From Ignavibacteria bacterium (lineage in GTDB: Bacteria > Bacteroidota > Ignavibacteria > Kapaibacteriales > UBA961), in the NCBI GenBank assembly GCA_016720145.1, contig JADJXV010000004.1, forward strand, positions 328,782-392,781: a stretch of 64,000 bases of DNA. The letters are read 5' to 3'. Shown in pieces: positions 9,476 through 17,453 of this stretch. How positions within the stretch are numbered: position 1 is the stretch's first letter; every line of letters begins with the position of its first letter. Below the pieces are notes generated by a model, which was not told the DNA's origin, ran no database searches, and saw only the letters and a program-made list of their open reading frames with translations. A program made the position numbers and the translations under genes.

Positions 9476-9778
9476 ATGAAACAATGGATATATCTCCTTA
9501 CTCCCGCTCGACTTGAAATGGTCACCGGGCAGGCAACGGAGGACGAAATCAGCGCCGTCACTCGGCACTTTGCCTATCTTCAGGACTTAACCGAAAAGGG
9601 AATCATGATACTCGTCGGACGCACACAAAATAATGATGAGCATACCCTCGGCATCGCGATCTTTGAAGCGCCGGATGAGGCAGCAGCCAGTATAATTATG
9701 GATAATGATCCTGCAGTGCAGTCAGGTGTGATGAATGCGACGTTGTATCCGTATTTCATCGCACTTATGCGAAAATAA
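9476..9778 (+). CDS. YciI-like (YCII domain) protein
   Basis: This 100-residue single-domain protein has the ferredoxin-like YCII fold. It begins with a strand (MKQWIYLLTPAR). The conserved His is in AVTRHFAYLQDLTEKGIMIL, the GR turn is GRTQNNDEHTLGIAIFEA, and the C-terminal segment is MDNDPAVQSGVMNATLYPYF. Family members have weak or uncharacterised enzymatic roles. It is cytoplasmic. Function unknown. Confidence 0.85.
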   Translation: MKQWIYLLTPARLEMVTGQATEDEISAVTRHFAYLQDLTEKGIMILVGRTQNNDEHTLGIAIFEAPDEAAASIIMDNDPAVQSGVMNATLYPYFIALMRK

Positions 9779-9793
9779 AAATCTTCTTCAATC

Positions 9794-9822
9794 ATAAACA
9801 ATCAGCGCCATCAGCGTGCTAT
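9794..9822 (+). repeat. Copy of the ATCAGCGgCATCAGCGTGCCAT repeat
   Basis: This is a shortened copy of the interspersed element that also separates the Y RNAs at 16.9-17.4 kb. It contains a GTG that could be mistaken for the MoxR start. Confidence 0.7.
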
Positions 9823-9839
9823 CAACATTAGAAAAAATC

Positions 9840-10859
9840 ATGGAATTACAAAACGAAGAATCACAGCAGGTAGAATCAACCCAAGCAGACGCGCCTTTTC
9901 ACAACCGAACAGATGTCACCCGCCTCCAAAATGCCGCCGAAAGTATCCGCACAGAAATCCGTAAAATCGTCGTGGGGCAAAAATCGATGGTGGACTTGCT
10001 TATAGCCGCCGTCCTCGCCGACGGGCATGTTCTCATCGAAGGTGTACCGGGGATTGCCAAAACACTCACGGCAAAATTACTCGCCCGCACGCTCGATGTA
10101 GGGTTCCAGCGAATTCAATTCACCCCCGACCTCATGCCGTCGGATGTGCTTGGTACTTCTGTCTTTAACCCAAAATCTGTTGAATTTGAATTTCGCCAAG
10201 GACCCATTTTCTCGCATTTAATTCTCATTGATGAAATCAACCGAGCACCTGCCAAAACACAAGCAGCTTTATTCGAAGTAATGGAAGAACGCCAGGTCAC
10301 GATCGACGGCACGACCTATCCGATGGACAGACCATTTCTCGTCGTCGCCACGCAGAACCCTATCGACCAAGAGGGTACGTACCGATTACCAGAGGCACAA
10401 CTTGACCGGTTTTTATTCAAAATTGAAGTGGAATATCCGACTCTTGAAGAGGAATCGCAAATACTTATGGAGTTCCACGCACGGAAAAATTTCAATGACT
10501 TATCCGCTATTCAACCGATGATTTCAGGAGCGGATATTGCAGAGTTCCAAGCTGCAGTCCGCAGCTTGCACATCGACGAAAATCTCTTGAATTACATCGC
10601 GCAAATCGTCGGTAACACCCGCAGTCATAAAGGATTATTTCTCGGTGCATCGCCTCGTGCATCGATTGGTATCATGACAGCAGCCAAGGCATTCGCCGCC
10701 ATGAACGGACGTGATTTCGTGACTCCGGAGGATATCAAAGACGTCGCTCCACATATCCTACGACATAGAATATTACTCACCCCCGAAAAAGAAATGGAAG
10801 GCGTGACGACAGCCGATATCGTACGTCAGATTATCGAGAAGATTGAAGTACCGAGGTGA
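9840..10859 (+). CDS. MoxR-family AAA+ ATPase
   Basis: I choose the ATG at 9840 (MELQNEESQQVESTQ), giving 339 residues. An upstream in-frame GTG at 9816 lies inside an interspersed repeat and is unlikely to be used. Motifs in the 339-residue form are Walker A GVPGIAKT (68-75), Walker B LILIDE (127-132) followed by INRAP, then VVATQNPIDQEGTYRLPEAQLDRF with the sensor 1 and arginine-finger region, and a C-terminal lid with LGASPRAS. MoxR ATPases usually act as chaperones for metal insertion or envelope proteins. They normally sit next to DUF58 and von Willebrand A genes. Here none follows; the gene ends in a repeat array, so its partner is unknown. Confidence 0.93.
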   Translation: MELQNEESQQVESTQADAPFHNRTDVTRLQNAAESIRTEIRKIVVGQKSMVDLLIAAVLADGHVLIEGVPGIAKTLTAKLLARTLDVGFQRIQFTPDLMPSDVLGTSVFNPKSVEFEFRQGPIFSHLILIDEINRAPAKTQAALFEVMEERQVTIDGTTYPMDRPFLVVATQNPIDQEGTYRLPEAQLDRFLFKIEVEYPTLEEESQILMEFHARKNFNDLSAIQPMISGADIAEFQAAVRSLHIDENLLNYIAQIVGNTRSHKGLFLGASPRASIGIMTAAKAFAAMNGRDFVTPEDIKDVAPHILRHRILLTPEKEMEGVTTADIVRQIIEKIEVPR

Positions 10860-10870
10860 GGCGGAAGAGA

Positions 10871-11200
10871 GTCGTAAGTCTGTAAGTCGTAAGTCGTAAG
10901 TCTGTAAGTCTGTAAGTCTGTAAGTCTGTAAGTCTGTAAGTCTGTAAGTCTGTAAGTCTGTAAGTCTGTAAGTCTGTAAGTCTGTAAGTCTGTAAGTCTG
11001 TAAGTCTGTAAGTCTGTAAGTCTGTAAGTCTGTAAGTCTTGAGGGTCTGGAAGTCCTTAAGTCCCTAAGTCCTGTAAGTCTGTAAGTCTGTAAGTCGAAG
11101 CCTTAAGTCTTAAGTCTTTAAGTCCTTTAAGTCTGTAAGTCTTTAGTCCTTAAGTCCCGTAAGTCCGAAGATAGTCCTAAGTCTAGGGAGTCCTAGTCGT
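10871..11200 (+). repeat. TGTAAGTC octamer tandem array
   Basis: From about 10904 to 11038 there are roughly 17 perfect copies of TGTAAGTC. Increasingly degenerate copies (CTTAAGTCCTGTAAGTC and similar) continue to about 11200. The array starts 11 bp after the MoxR stop codon. No spacer-like unique sequence separates the units. Confidence 0.95.
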
Positions 11201-11285
11201 AAGTATTAGCAAGATTGCTGGTTCGTCACCTTTAGTCCTAATTGGCGGAAGCCGCCCCTATCAATATAATCCAAAGCAAACATAG

Positions 11286-11305
11286 CCCATGATTTTAATC
11301 ATGGG
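11286..11305. repeat. Palindrome of CCCATGGTTTTAACCATGGG type
   Basis: Arms CCCATGATT and AATCATGGG flank a two-base centre, followed by TTAAA. A sister copy lies at 27452-27475 (AACCTACGG and CCGTGGGTT arms). Both look like members of one small dispersed palindrome family. Confidence 0.6.
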
Positions 11306-11602
11306 TTAAAAGTCGCGACAAAAATTCGTAAACCGTTTTAACGGTATTGAAAGCTGAGAATGGTTTTAACTATTTCCCAAAAGCAGATGCAATCAATCCA
11401 ACGGTTTCAACCTTAAAATACGTCATGCAGAAAACATAACTCAACATTATCATTGTGTTAGCTATGGTGAGTTGGATGTATGCGTTCGATTACAGCTGTC
11501 GAAGGATTCAGTTACATGTTTAATTTTTATCTCCGATTATAATTCTCATTTAATAAAAACAATTTGTGTACTCTTGCACTTCTGGCACCTTTTGCGTTAT
11601 AA

Positions 11603-11641
11603 TTAAAAAGAACAGCCCGTGATAACCATCTCGGGCTGTTC
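11603..11641 (-). terminator. Rho-independent terminator of the RNA-repair operon
   Basis: Read on the minus strand, the arms GAACAGCCCG and CGGGCTGTTC (10 perfect base pairs, 12-nt loop) are followed by TTTTTAATT. It lies about 220 bp beyond the rtcB stop codon and faces that gene. Confidence 0.8.
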
Positions 11642-11862
11642 ACTTAAGTTAAATTAATAATAACAAGCGTGGTTACGGCAAATCGACCTAACTGATAGAT
11701 TAACATATTGACGAAAACATGTTGCGAGTCGTAACCATATCGATTCTATGGATTGATGAGTTTATATATTATACAATTTTCATCATCATTGCTACATATA
11801 TTCATTAAATGGTCTGCTCAATGGATATTAGTTCCAATCAGTTATAATCATCGCCAACTTTT

Positions 11863-13346
11863 TCACGCCGCACCGCCAAGCGATTTATCCGAATCCTTAA
11901 TCACAAATCTCGCACGAAGACGCGCTACCTGACGCGCAAGATCCGCCGACTCAACCGAACGCAAGACTTCATTAAAATCCTTATATGCAGCCGGCGCCTC
12001 ATCAAGCGGATACTCCCGGCAATTGGTGAGAATATCCTTTTTGCCAAAGGAAATATCGACATCCTTTTGACTGAGCGTGCGCATCGCTGCACGACGACCC
12101 AATGCACGTCCCGCACCGTGATTAACGCTGTAAAGCGACTCTTTCGCCCCGCGCTCGCAACCATCACGGCCGAACCGTCCTGCGGATTGCCGGGCAATAA
12201 AATCGGGTGTCCCGTCGCGCTGAACGGTGTGCCGCTGAGACTTTGGTGTCCCGCCGGTACCGCCCGCGTCGCACCCTTGCGATGCACCCACGTCGGAGTG
12301 CCATTAATATCCTCCAACCGCGCGATATTATGACTGATAAAATACACCAAATTCCCATCCGCACCCGGAAATACTTCGCGAAATGCATCGAGTACCAACG
12401 CATTAATAAGTAGGTGATTCACGGTCGCAAAATTCGCTCCGAGAGCCATGTCGTCGAGGTAATTATTGGCTTCAACGGAACCGAGTTCGGCATAGACTAA
12501 CTCCTTGTCATCGCCCGGGAAAGCAGTGCCCGTCGCCGTGAAATTTTTTTGCAAGGTGCTGAATTGATTATGCGCTAATTGATACCCGAATCCCCGCGAA
12601 CCGCAGTGCGATAAAAAGGCAGCATGACCATTTTTCAAGCCGAATGTTTTGGCAGTGGACTCCATGCCTTCGACGATATCGACTATCTCGCATTCACCGA
12701 AGTGATTGCCACCACCGTACGAACCAAGCTGTTCCATCTTTTCCTTGAATTTCGGGAATAATCCCTCGCCACGAAGCGTATCGAGCCGCGCTTCAAGGGT
12801 CGAACGCTTGCCGTCATGCCCGAGATGGAAGGCATCCTCGCAGTACTCTGCCCACGAGGCGGGAATACCGATTTGTTCCAAAACTTCTGCCGATGCGCCT
12901 TGTGTCGCAACCGCAAAACCGGTTGATTCATTCACCCGGCGTGACTTCCGCACCGAACGCTGACCCTTGCCCGCACCCGTCGGTGTGCGCTCACATATCG
13001 CGTTGATTAATGCCCGTCGCGTGTCCTTCGAGCGGAGTTCTTCTTCGGGAATATTGAGTTGCAATAAGCTCATCGAGCATTTAATATCCACGCCCACCGG
13101 ACCCGGATATATATGCGTCGACGATGCCATCACGCACCCGACGGGAGCACCGTAACCACCGTGAGCGTCAGGATTAAGCACGAGTGCCGACACGCCGGGA
13201 GCGCGGCGGGAATTCATCGCTTGTTCAAGACAGGTCGCATCAAATCCATCCCGAATTTTTTCGGTTCCAATCACCGTAATCGGCGAGAGTCCTTCAATCG
13301 GAAGATGCGCTATTGCGTCTGATTGTATTTTGAATTGTGTGTTCAT
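11863..13346 (-). CDS. rtcB: RNA-splicing ligase RtcB (frameshifted in this sequence)
   Basis: RtcB joins RNA 2',3'-cyclic-phosphate (or 3'-phosphate) ends to 5'-OH ends using GTP and Mn2+. The start is the ATG at 13346-13344. Visible motifs are NPDAHGGYGAPVG (58-70), the metal site GVDIKC (Asp87, Cys90), GGGNHFGE, and FLSHCGSRGFG. In the second frame lies VNHGAGR, whose His carries the GMP intermediate. The frame breaks at a GGGG run (minus strand; 12147-12150 on plus). Adding one G joins VMVASAG to AKESLYSVNHGAGR and restores the family sequence, giving about 494 residues. A sequencing error or a real lesion are both possible. It is the last gene of the operon that begins with the Ro protein. 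Confidence 0.9.
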
Positions 13347-13527
13347 TTGTTTTTATTGAATGGTTGTTTTGTGGTTGACATTCGACGGGGCTAGTGGAAT
13401 ATAGTTAATTTCGTCCGCTGAGGGCGAAGATTGCATACGCCCAAGTCTATACTGGGCTTTGGTGATGAATTCATCTTGTTGAATTGAATGCGATGCCCAA
13501 ACGTCACGAATTGTCAGTTTTCTTGTA

Positions 13528-14568
13528 TCACAATGAATAGACGTTCACTCGTAAATCAATGAGCAGTTGTTCGACTTCGCCTGCATTCGGTTCGTCCGGT
13601 AAATCTGAACGTTGAAAGGCATCATGAATCGATATGATTTTTTCATCCGCCATGGAAAGTAAATCTTCGTAGGTGTATTTGCCGGAACGTATTGCGAGTA
13701 ATTCTTCACGATTATTCCGCCGAACATTGATTGTCCCTTCCGTCGCAATTTCATACGCCATTTCGAGTAATCGAAAGACATGCATCATGTTTTTGGCGTC
13801 GTAATTTTTGCCATGTTCAATGGTCGAATGATACCGTTCTTCGTTCCGCAGGGACAGCCATTGCTGATACTCTTTCCAGTCTTTACAGTACCGCGAATAG
13901 CCATCTTTGTTAAAGCTGAGATAAGCGACGATAGGGCAGTCTTTCGGCACCGAACTCAGCGCTACATCATTCGAATCATCACCACGAAGTATCCCCGAAA
14001 ACAGAGCATCAGGCGAATGGTACAGCGCATATAAATTACTGCAATGATCAATGCTTACCAGTCCGCATTCTTCCTGTTTCCATTGATTCTGCGCCAGAAA
14101 GTCCACTAATCGTACCGAGTGATGAGCGCTCAGGATATAGCAGAAATCGAGGAGTGATTTCCGTTCCCCGCTCATGGGATTGACGATTTTTTTATTGAGT
14201 CCGCGCGCTTTTTTGATCTGTGATGCTGCATATCCGGCAAATGTATCCTCACAGCGCTTGGATAGAAATATCTCCGGCGTTAATGATGTAAAGAGCGGAT
14301 GCTTTTCAAGAATACAATCCGACGGCGTGGCGAGAAGCTCAAGCGCGGTCGGATTGTTTTTGAGACATAATTCCGTAAATCTTCCGATTTCATACATCAC
14401 ACTATTGTTGTTATCTTCATTAATTTGCTGAGGATACGAGAGTCCAAATATTCCATTTCTCGATGCTGCAAATACGCCCTTGAGATCCGTATCGGACGTA
14501 GCCGTTGCGAGTCCGTAGGCGCGGCTCCCGGAAATTACTTTGAGCAAAATGGTCATATTCGTATGCAT
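13528..14568 (-). CDS. RlaP-like pol-beta family nucleotidyltransferase (first copy)
   Basis: This 346-residue protein has the minimal nucleotidyltransferase signature at its N-terminus: VISGSRAYGLATATSDTDLKG, with GS and the DxD metal pair. The C-terminal region is helical. It matches the COG3541/PF10127 family, named for RNA-repair-pathway polymerase-beta proteins and known to co-occur with RNA ligases. The substrate is not proven; adding nucleotides to RNA ends before sealing is the expected role. Its start lies 2 bp after the stop of the second nucleotidyltransferase, so the pair is surely co-transcribed. rtcB follows 181 bp downstream. Confidence 0.85.
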   Translation of the reverse strand: MHTNMTILLKVISGSRAYGLATATSDTDLKGVFAASRNGIFGLSYPQQINEDNNNSVMYEIGRFTELCLKNNPTALELLATPSDCILEKHPLFTSLTPEIFLSKRCEDTFAGYAASQIKKARGLNKKIVNPMSGERKSLLDFCYILSAHHSVRLVDFLAQNQWKQEECGLVSIDHCSNLYALYHSPDALFSGILRGDDSNDVALSSVPKDCPIVAYLSFNKDGYSRYCKDWKEYQQWLSLRNEERYHSTIEHGKNYDAKNMMHVFRLLEMAYEIATEGTINVRRNNREELLAIRSGKYTYEDLLSMADEKIISIHDAFQRSDLPDEPNAGEVEQLLIDLRVNVYSL

Positions 14569-14570
14569 AG

Positions 14571-15335
14571 TTATAATCCTCCATTGCGCTCAAGCATCGT
14601 ACGAAAGAGTTCATCAAGCGGCTCTACATCGTCATTTGCGAGCTTCGGAATGTGTTGAACAGCTTCGTAACATTCGTTATATAAATTACTTATGAATGTG
14701 TTTAGTATGGGAATTGCCGGAACGGTTGTCGATTCTGTGCCATTTGATTTCAACACCAATAACTCTCCGATAATCGATACTATTTCTTCATCCGTGACGA
14801 GTGTGAGCAGTGTCGAGAATTGCATCGGCGGGCAAACGCGGTATTCCACAATCCACTTGGCGGCAAGGAGCGTTCGCAGAACATAGAAATACTTCTTAAG
14901 CCGAACATCATCCTTCTCAATATCCTGTGGATAAATTCCTTTCGACAGTCCGAGATAGTGGAATATTCCGGCACGTGGGGCGAAATATTCGGGTATCAAT
15001 CGCCGGATTGGTTCGGTAAATTCAACATGCTCTCTATAGACAATCGGCGATTGTAACCATTCGTAGAGAGTTGAGTTAGAATGATAGAATAATCGCAGTG
15101 CCTTCCTAATATCCCAGCCGTTAACATCGAGAATACCATCATTGGAATATTCGATTACATCCTTGAATTCACGTATTGATACATACCGGCTTGCGTCGCC
15201 GATATACACAAATCGCGCATCGTAGTCACTGTCCTGCGAGGGGAAGCCCCAGGCGCGGCTGCCGGATTCACAACAGTAGAGAATCGTTACACCATAGTGC
15301 TGTTCTATTGTGTCGAGTAATTGAGGAGTAATCAT
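14571..15335 (-). CDS. RlaP-like pol-beta family nucleotidyltransferase (second copy)
   Basis: I place the start at the ATG at 15335-15333 (MITPQLLDTIEQHYGVTILY), giving 254 residues. An upstream in-frame GTG at 15362 borders the poly-G tract and is less credible. The active-site motif is CCESGSRAWGFPSQDSDYDAR, with GS and DxD. Later family features include WLQSPIVY and LKKYFYVLRTLLAAKWI. It is the same family as the adjacent gene but clearly diverged, so this is an old duplication rather than a recent one. Its upstream junction is the suspicious poly-G stretch, but both flanks hold RNA-repair genes on the same strand. Confidence 0.85.
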   Translation of the reverse strand: MITPQLLDTIEQHYGVTILYCCESGSRAWGFPSQDSDYDARFVYIGDASRYVSIREFKDVIEYSNDGILDVNGWDIRKALRLFYHSNSTLYEWLQSPIVYREHVEFTEPIRRLIPEYFAPRAGIFHYLGLSKGIYPQDIEKDDVRLKKYFYVLRTLLAAKWIVEYRVCPPMQFSTLLTLVTDEEIVSIIGELLVLKSNGTESTTVPAIPILNTFISNLYNECYEAVQHIPKLANDDVEPLDELFRTMLERNGGL

Positions 15336-15365
15336 TGTTGTATTGTTATTGAGTTTGTTCACGCC

Positions 15366-15480
<115 letters not shown>

Positions 15481-15536
15481 CCGTTGAAAGCATTGGGGTA
15501 CCGTCGTTGTTTGACGTGACTGAACGTTCATTCACA

Positions 15537-16646
15537 TCATTCCACCGCAAAACCAAACCCTCTTTTTTCGGCCGGCATGTAGCGAATGGTGTCGCTTAAT
15601 TGCCGTACAAACGCGTTCCCCGGATTGAGGAGGCGGTAGAGTTCGGCGAGGGTGTAGAGTTCTTTTTCGAGCATGATTTTCTTCTCCTGTGCTACGACTT
15701 TGAAGAAGTCTTGCGCCTCTGCGCGGTTCATTTTCCGCGTTTCGACGATGCCGAAGCATCTGCCGGGACGCAGAAGCGCGGCGTCGATGTGATGCAAGCT
15801 AGCAAGATTCGTGCTGAGAATTATCTTTTTTCTGCCGTCAGAGATAAAGCTATCGGAGGCTGCAAGGAGCCGTGTCATCACGTCGTTACCGTCGGAACGT
15901 TTACCAAGATGATAGTCGGCGTCTTCGAGGATGAGCGCCATTGCGTCGCTCGTGCGGAACTCGGTGAACATCCCTTCACCATCAAGCACTTTTTGCTGTG
16001 AGGTGTAGAAGACTTTCGCGTGATTCGTTTGCCGCTGCTCGGCCATTTTTCGGATTAAATAGCGAATTAACCGCGACTTTCCCGTGCCCGGCTCGCCGAG
16101 CAGAACGAGCACCGATTCATTGCTTTCCGCATATTCCTTTGCCACATCCTGGAGGCGGGGAATAAACGGATATGCTTCGGTAACAATCTTATCGGCAAGG
16201 AGTTCGTAGATGCTGTCGTAGTCATACGAGCCGCTGTCGTAGTACCACACCACCTCACAGACGACCCCGCCTGTCATGCCTGCGAGAATCGATTGCAGCG
16301 CTGCTGTTGTATCCTTGACCTTTGCATTTGTTGTGCTATAAACCTCGACCGTTACCTTGCTCAGATGACGTGCATCATTCATGAGGTCGAAGGAAAGAAT
16401 GGCAAAAAAGTCTGCACCAAGCACAATATTCCATCTACCACTGAGCGTGAATACCTGACCGAGTTTTTGCAATTGTTCACGTACGAAATTTGCATCAAAA
16501 TCAGCGGCTACGATGCGATTAAAAGTCAGGAAAAACGGATAGTTTTTCTTACGAATAGAACGAAGAATCGGTTCCGAAATAGCCATCCGGATGAGCTCAC
16601 CTTCGTGTCCGTCGTATTGATTGTTAAAGCCAAATTGTATGTTCAT
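15537..16646 (-). CDS. AAA+ ATPase in RNA-repair operon
   Basis: This protein has 369 residues. The N-terminal about 165 residues form a domain I do not recognise (MNIQFGFNNQYDGHEGELIR). The AAA+ module follows: Walker A GEPGTGKS (184-191), Walker B LILEDAD (238-244), sensor 1 ILSTN, and an arginine-finger-like segment LLRPGRCFG. It is predicted cytosolic. It sits between the Y-RNA cluster and the nucleotidyltransferases on the same strand, so it is probably part of the RNA-repair response. Remodelling of RNP or RNA-modifying complexes is a guess. The C-terminus borders the poly-G tract but the reading frame ends cleanly before it. Confidence 0.85.
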   Translation of the reverse strand: MNIQFGFNNQYDGHEGELIRMAISEPILRSIRKKNYPFFLTFNRIVAADFDANFVREQLQKLGQVFTLSGRWNIVLGADFFAILSFDLMNDARHLSKVTVEVYSTTNAKVKDTTAALQSILAGMTGGVVCEVVWYYDSGSYDYDSIYELLADKIVTEAYPFIPRLQDVAKEYAESNESVLVLLGEPGTGKSRLIRYLIRKMAEQRQTNHAKVFYTSQQKVLDGEGMFTEFRTSDAMALILEDADYHLGKRSDGNDVMTRLLAASDSFISDGRKKIILSTNLASLHHIDAALLRPGRCFGIVETRKMNRAEAQDFFKVVAQEKKIMLEKELYTLAELYRLLNPGNAFVRQLSDTIRYMPAEKRGFGFAVE

Positions 16647-16664
16647 GGGTGTAGAATAAAATCA

Positions 16665-16783
16665 CTACCGCGACAAAGATTTGCGAGACGTATCACTGTG
16701 CTTGTGCAAGCGCAGCGGCAGGATTCGAACCTGCTGAATCCATAGATTGTAACCGGTTGTAGTCCCGCATGCATTCGCGGTAG
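16665..16783 (-). ncRNA. Y RNA-like ncRNA, copy 5 (partial tRNA mimic)
   Basis: Read on the minus strand, the ends CTACCGCGA and TCGCGGTAG pair perfectly. The conserved internal motif GAATGC follows the 5' strand, and TTTGTCG precedes the 3' strand as in the other copies. The centre holds a good T-arm (GCAGG, loop TTCGAAT, CCTGC). A closed acceptor-like hairpin follows (CTGCGCTT, loop GCAC, AAGCACAG, with one mismatch). I find no clear D-arm. The end coordinates are those of the terminal stem. Confidence 0.75.
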
Positions 16784-16793
16784 GTCTATAAAA

Positions 16794-16857
16794 AGCCGAC
16801 AAAGATTGTTGAGATACCGGTACGTTCTAAGTGTATGTAATCCCAATAGCATTCGGC
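16794..16857 (-). ncRNA. Minimal Y RNA-like ncRNA, copy 4 (no tRNA module)
   Basis: Read on the minus strand, AGCCGA at the 5' end pairs with TCGGCT at the 3' end. Between them are the shared GAATGC, the GGGATTACAT stretch and CTTTGTCG. Only about 64 nt long, it holds the Ro-binding part without any T-arm or D-arm. It lies just upstream of copy 5 in the direction of transcription. Confidence 0.65.
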
Positions 16858-16875
16858 TGTTAGTTTGTGTTTTTT

Positions 16876-16923
16876 GATGGCACGCTGATGCCGCTGATTG
16901 TTATGATTTTTGCTGATTTTTTA
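16876..16923 (-). repeat. Interspersed TGGCACGCTGATGCCGCTGA repeat
   Basis: One copy of the dispersed element (core TGGCACGCTGATGCCGCTGA, then a T/A-rich part ending GCTGATTT). It separates Y RNA copies 3 and 4. Confidence 0.85.
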
Positions 16924-16960
16924 TCATGCTCATCAGCATTATCTGTTTGATTTATAAAGT

Positions 16961-17079
16961 AACCACGACAAGGGGGATGAAACAGTTCTTTGCTCTGCCG
17001 ATGAGCTACGTGTTGTTACACGACCGGAGTCGAACCGATTACCTAAGAGCCCTATGTAGTTCCATTGGCATTCGTGGTT
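16961..17079 (-). ncRNA. Y RNA-like ncRNA, copy 3, with permuted tRNA mimic
   Basis: The terminal stem is AACCACGA with TCGTGGTT. Reading 5' to 3' on the minus strand, the conserved GAATGCC and GGAACTACAT come first. Then a T-arm (ATCGG, loop TTCGACT, CCGGT) runs straight into a closed acceptor hairpin (CGTGT, loop AACA, ACACG). Then TA (positions 8-9 of tRNA) and a D-arm (GCTC, loop ATCGGCA, GAGC). A conserved 3' part GTTTCATC...TTGTCG follows. This is tRNA order cut open at the anticodon. Confidence 0.9.
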
Positions 17080-17091
17080 GATTGCTTAATT

Positions 17092-17197
17092 GATGGCACG
17101 CTGATGCCGCTGATTTTTTATGATTTCCGCAGATTTTTTTCTATTTTCAATGGCACGCTGATGCCGCTGATTTTTATGATTTTCGCTGATTTATTTT
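17092..17197 (-). repeat. Two tandem copies of the TGGCACGCTGATGCCGCTGA repeat
   Basis: The copies at 17092-17141 and 17147-17197 share the core followed by TTTTTATGATT, and then GCTGATTT or a variant. They lie between Y RNA copies 2 and 3. Confidence 0.85.
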
Positions 17198-17205
17198 AAA
17201 ACTAT

Positions 17206-17345
17206 CAACCACGACAAAAAGGTAATGAAATACTCTTTGCGCTAACCATTTACGCTACGTGCCTCGTGAGTTGAACGGAGGAGGCACGACCGGACTCGAA
17301 CCGGTAACCCAAGATACACATGTAATTCCATTGGCATTCATGGTT
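17206..17345 (-). ncRNA. Y RNA-like ncRNA, copy 2, with permuted tRNA mimic and long acceptor
   Basis: The ends CAACCATGA and TCGTGGTTG pair over nine positions, including one G-U. The module contains a T-arm (ACCGG, loop TTCGAGT, CCGGT) and an eight-pair acceptor hairpin (CGTGCCTC and GAGGCACG, loop of 15 nt). Then come TA and a D-arm (GCGT, loop AAATGGTTA with the GG pair, GCGC). The shared GAATGCC, GGAATTACAT, ATTTCATT and TTTTTGTCG segments surround it. At about 140 nt it is the longest of the five copies. Confidence 0.9.
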
Positions 17346-17359
17346 GATTGTTTGTTGTT

Positions 17360-17406
17360 TTCAATGGCACGCTGATGCCGCTGATTTTTTATGATTGCCG
17401 CTGATG
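17360..17406 (-). repeat. Interspersed TGGCACGCTGATGCCGCTGA repeat
   Basis: Another copy of the dispersed element, between Y RNA copies 1 and 2. Confidence 0.85.
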
Positions 17407-17453
17407 GCTTGATCATAAAAACCAGCGATAGTGGCGGTGTATAATTACCGGCG

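Larger units (their letters stand above)
11201..11862. other. Intergenic, about 660 bp
   Basis: This lies between the octamer array and the end of rtcB. It contains an AT-rich palindrome at 11286-11305 (CCCATGATTTTAATCATGGG) and a terminator for the minus strand at 11603-11641. I see no convincing gene in the rest. Confidence 0.5.

Noticed and set aside
9816..9840. GTG start for MoxR
   Set aside because: The GTG lies within an interspersed repeat; the ATG at 9840 needs no such assumption.
10871..11200. CRISPR array
   Set aside because: The 8-bp units touch each other with no unique spacers, and no cas genes are nearby.
12140..12160. Programmed -1 frameshifting in rtcB
   Set aside because: No slippery heptamer or clear downstream structure is seen, and several other genes have similar single-base problems. 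An error or a lesion is more likely.
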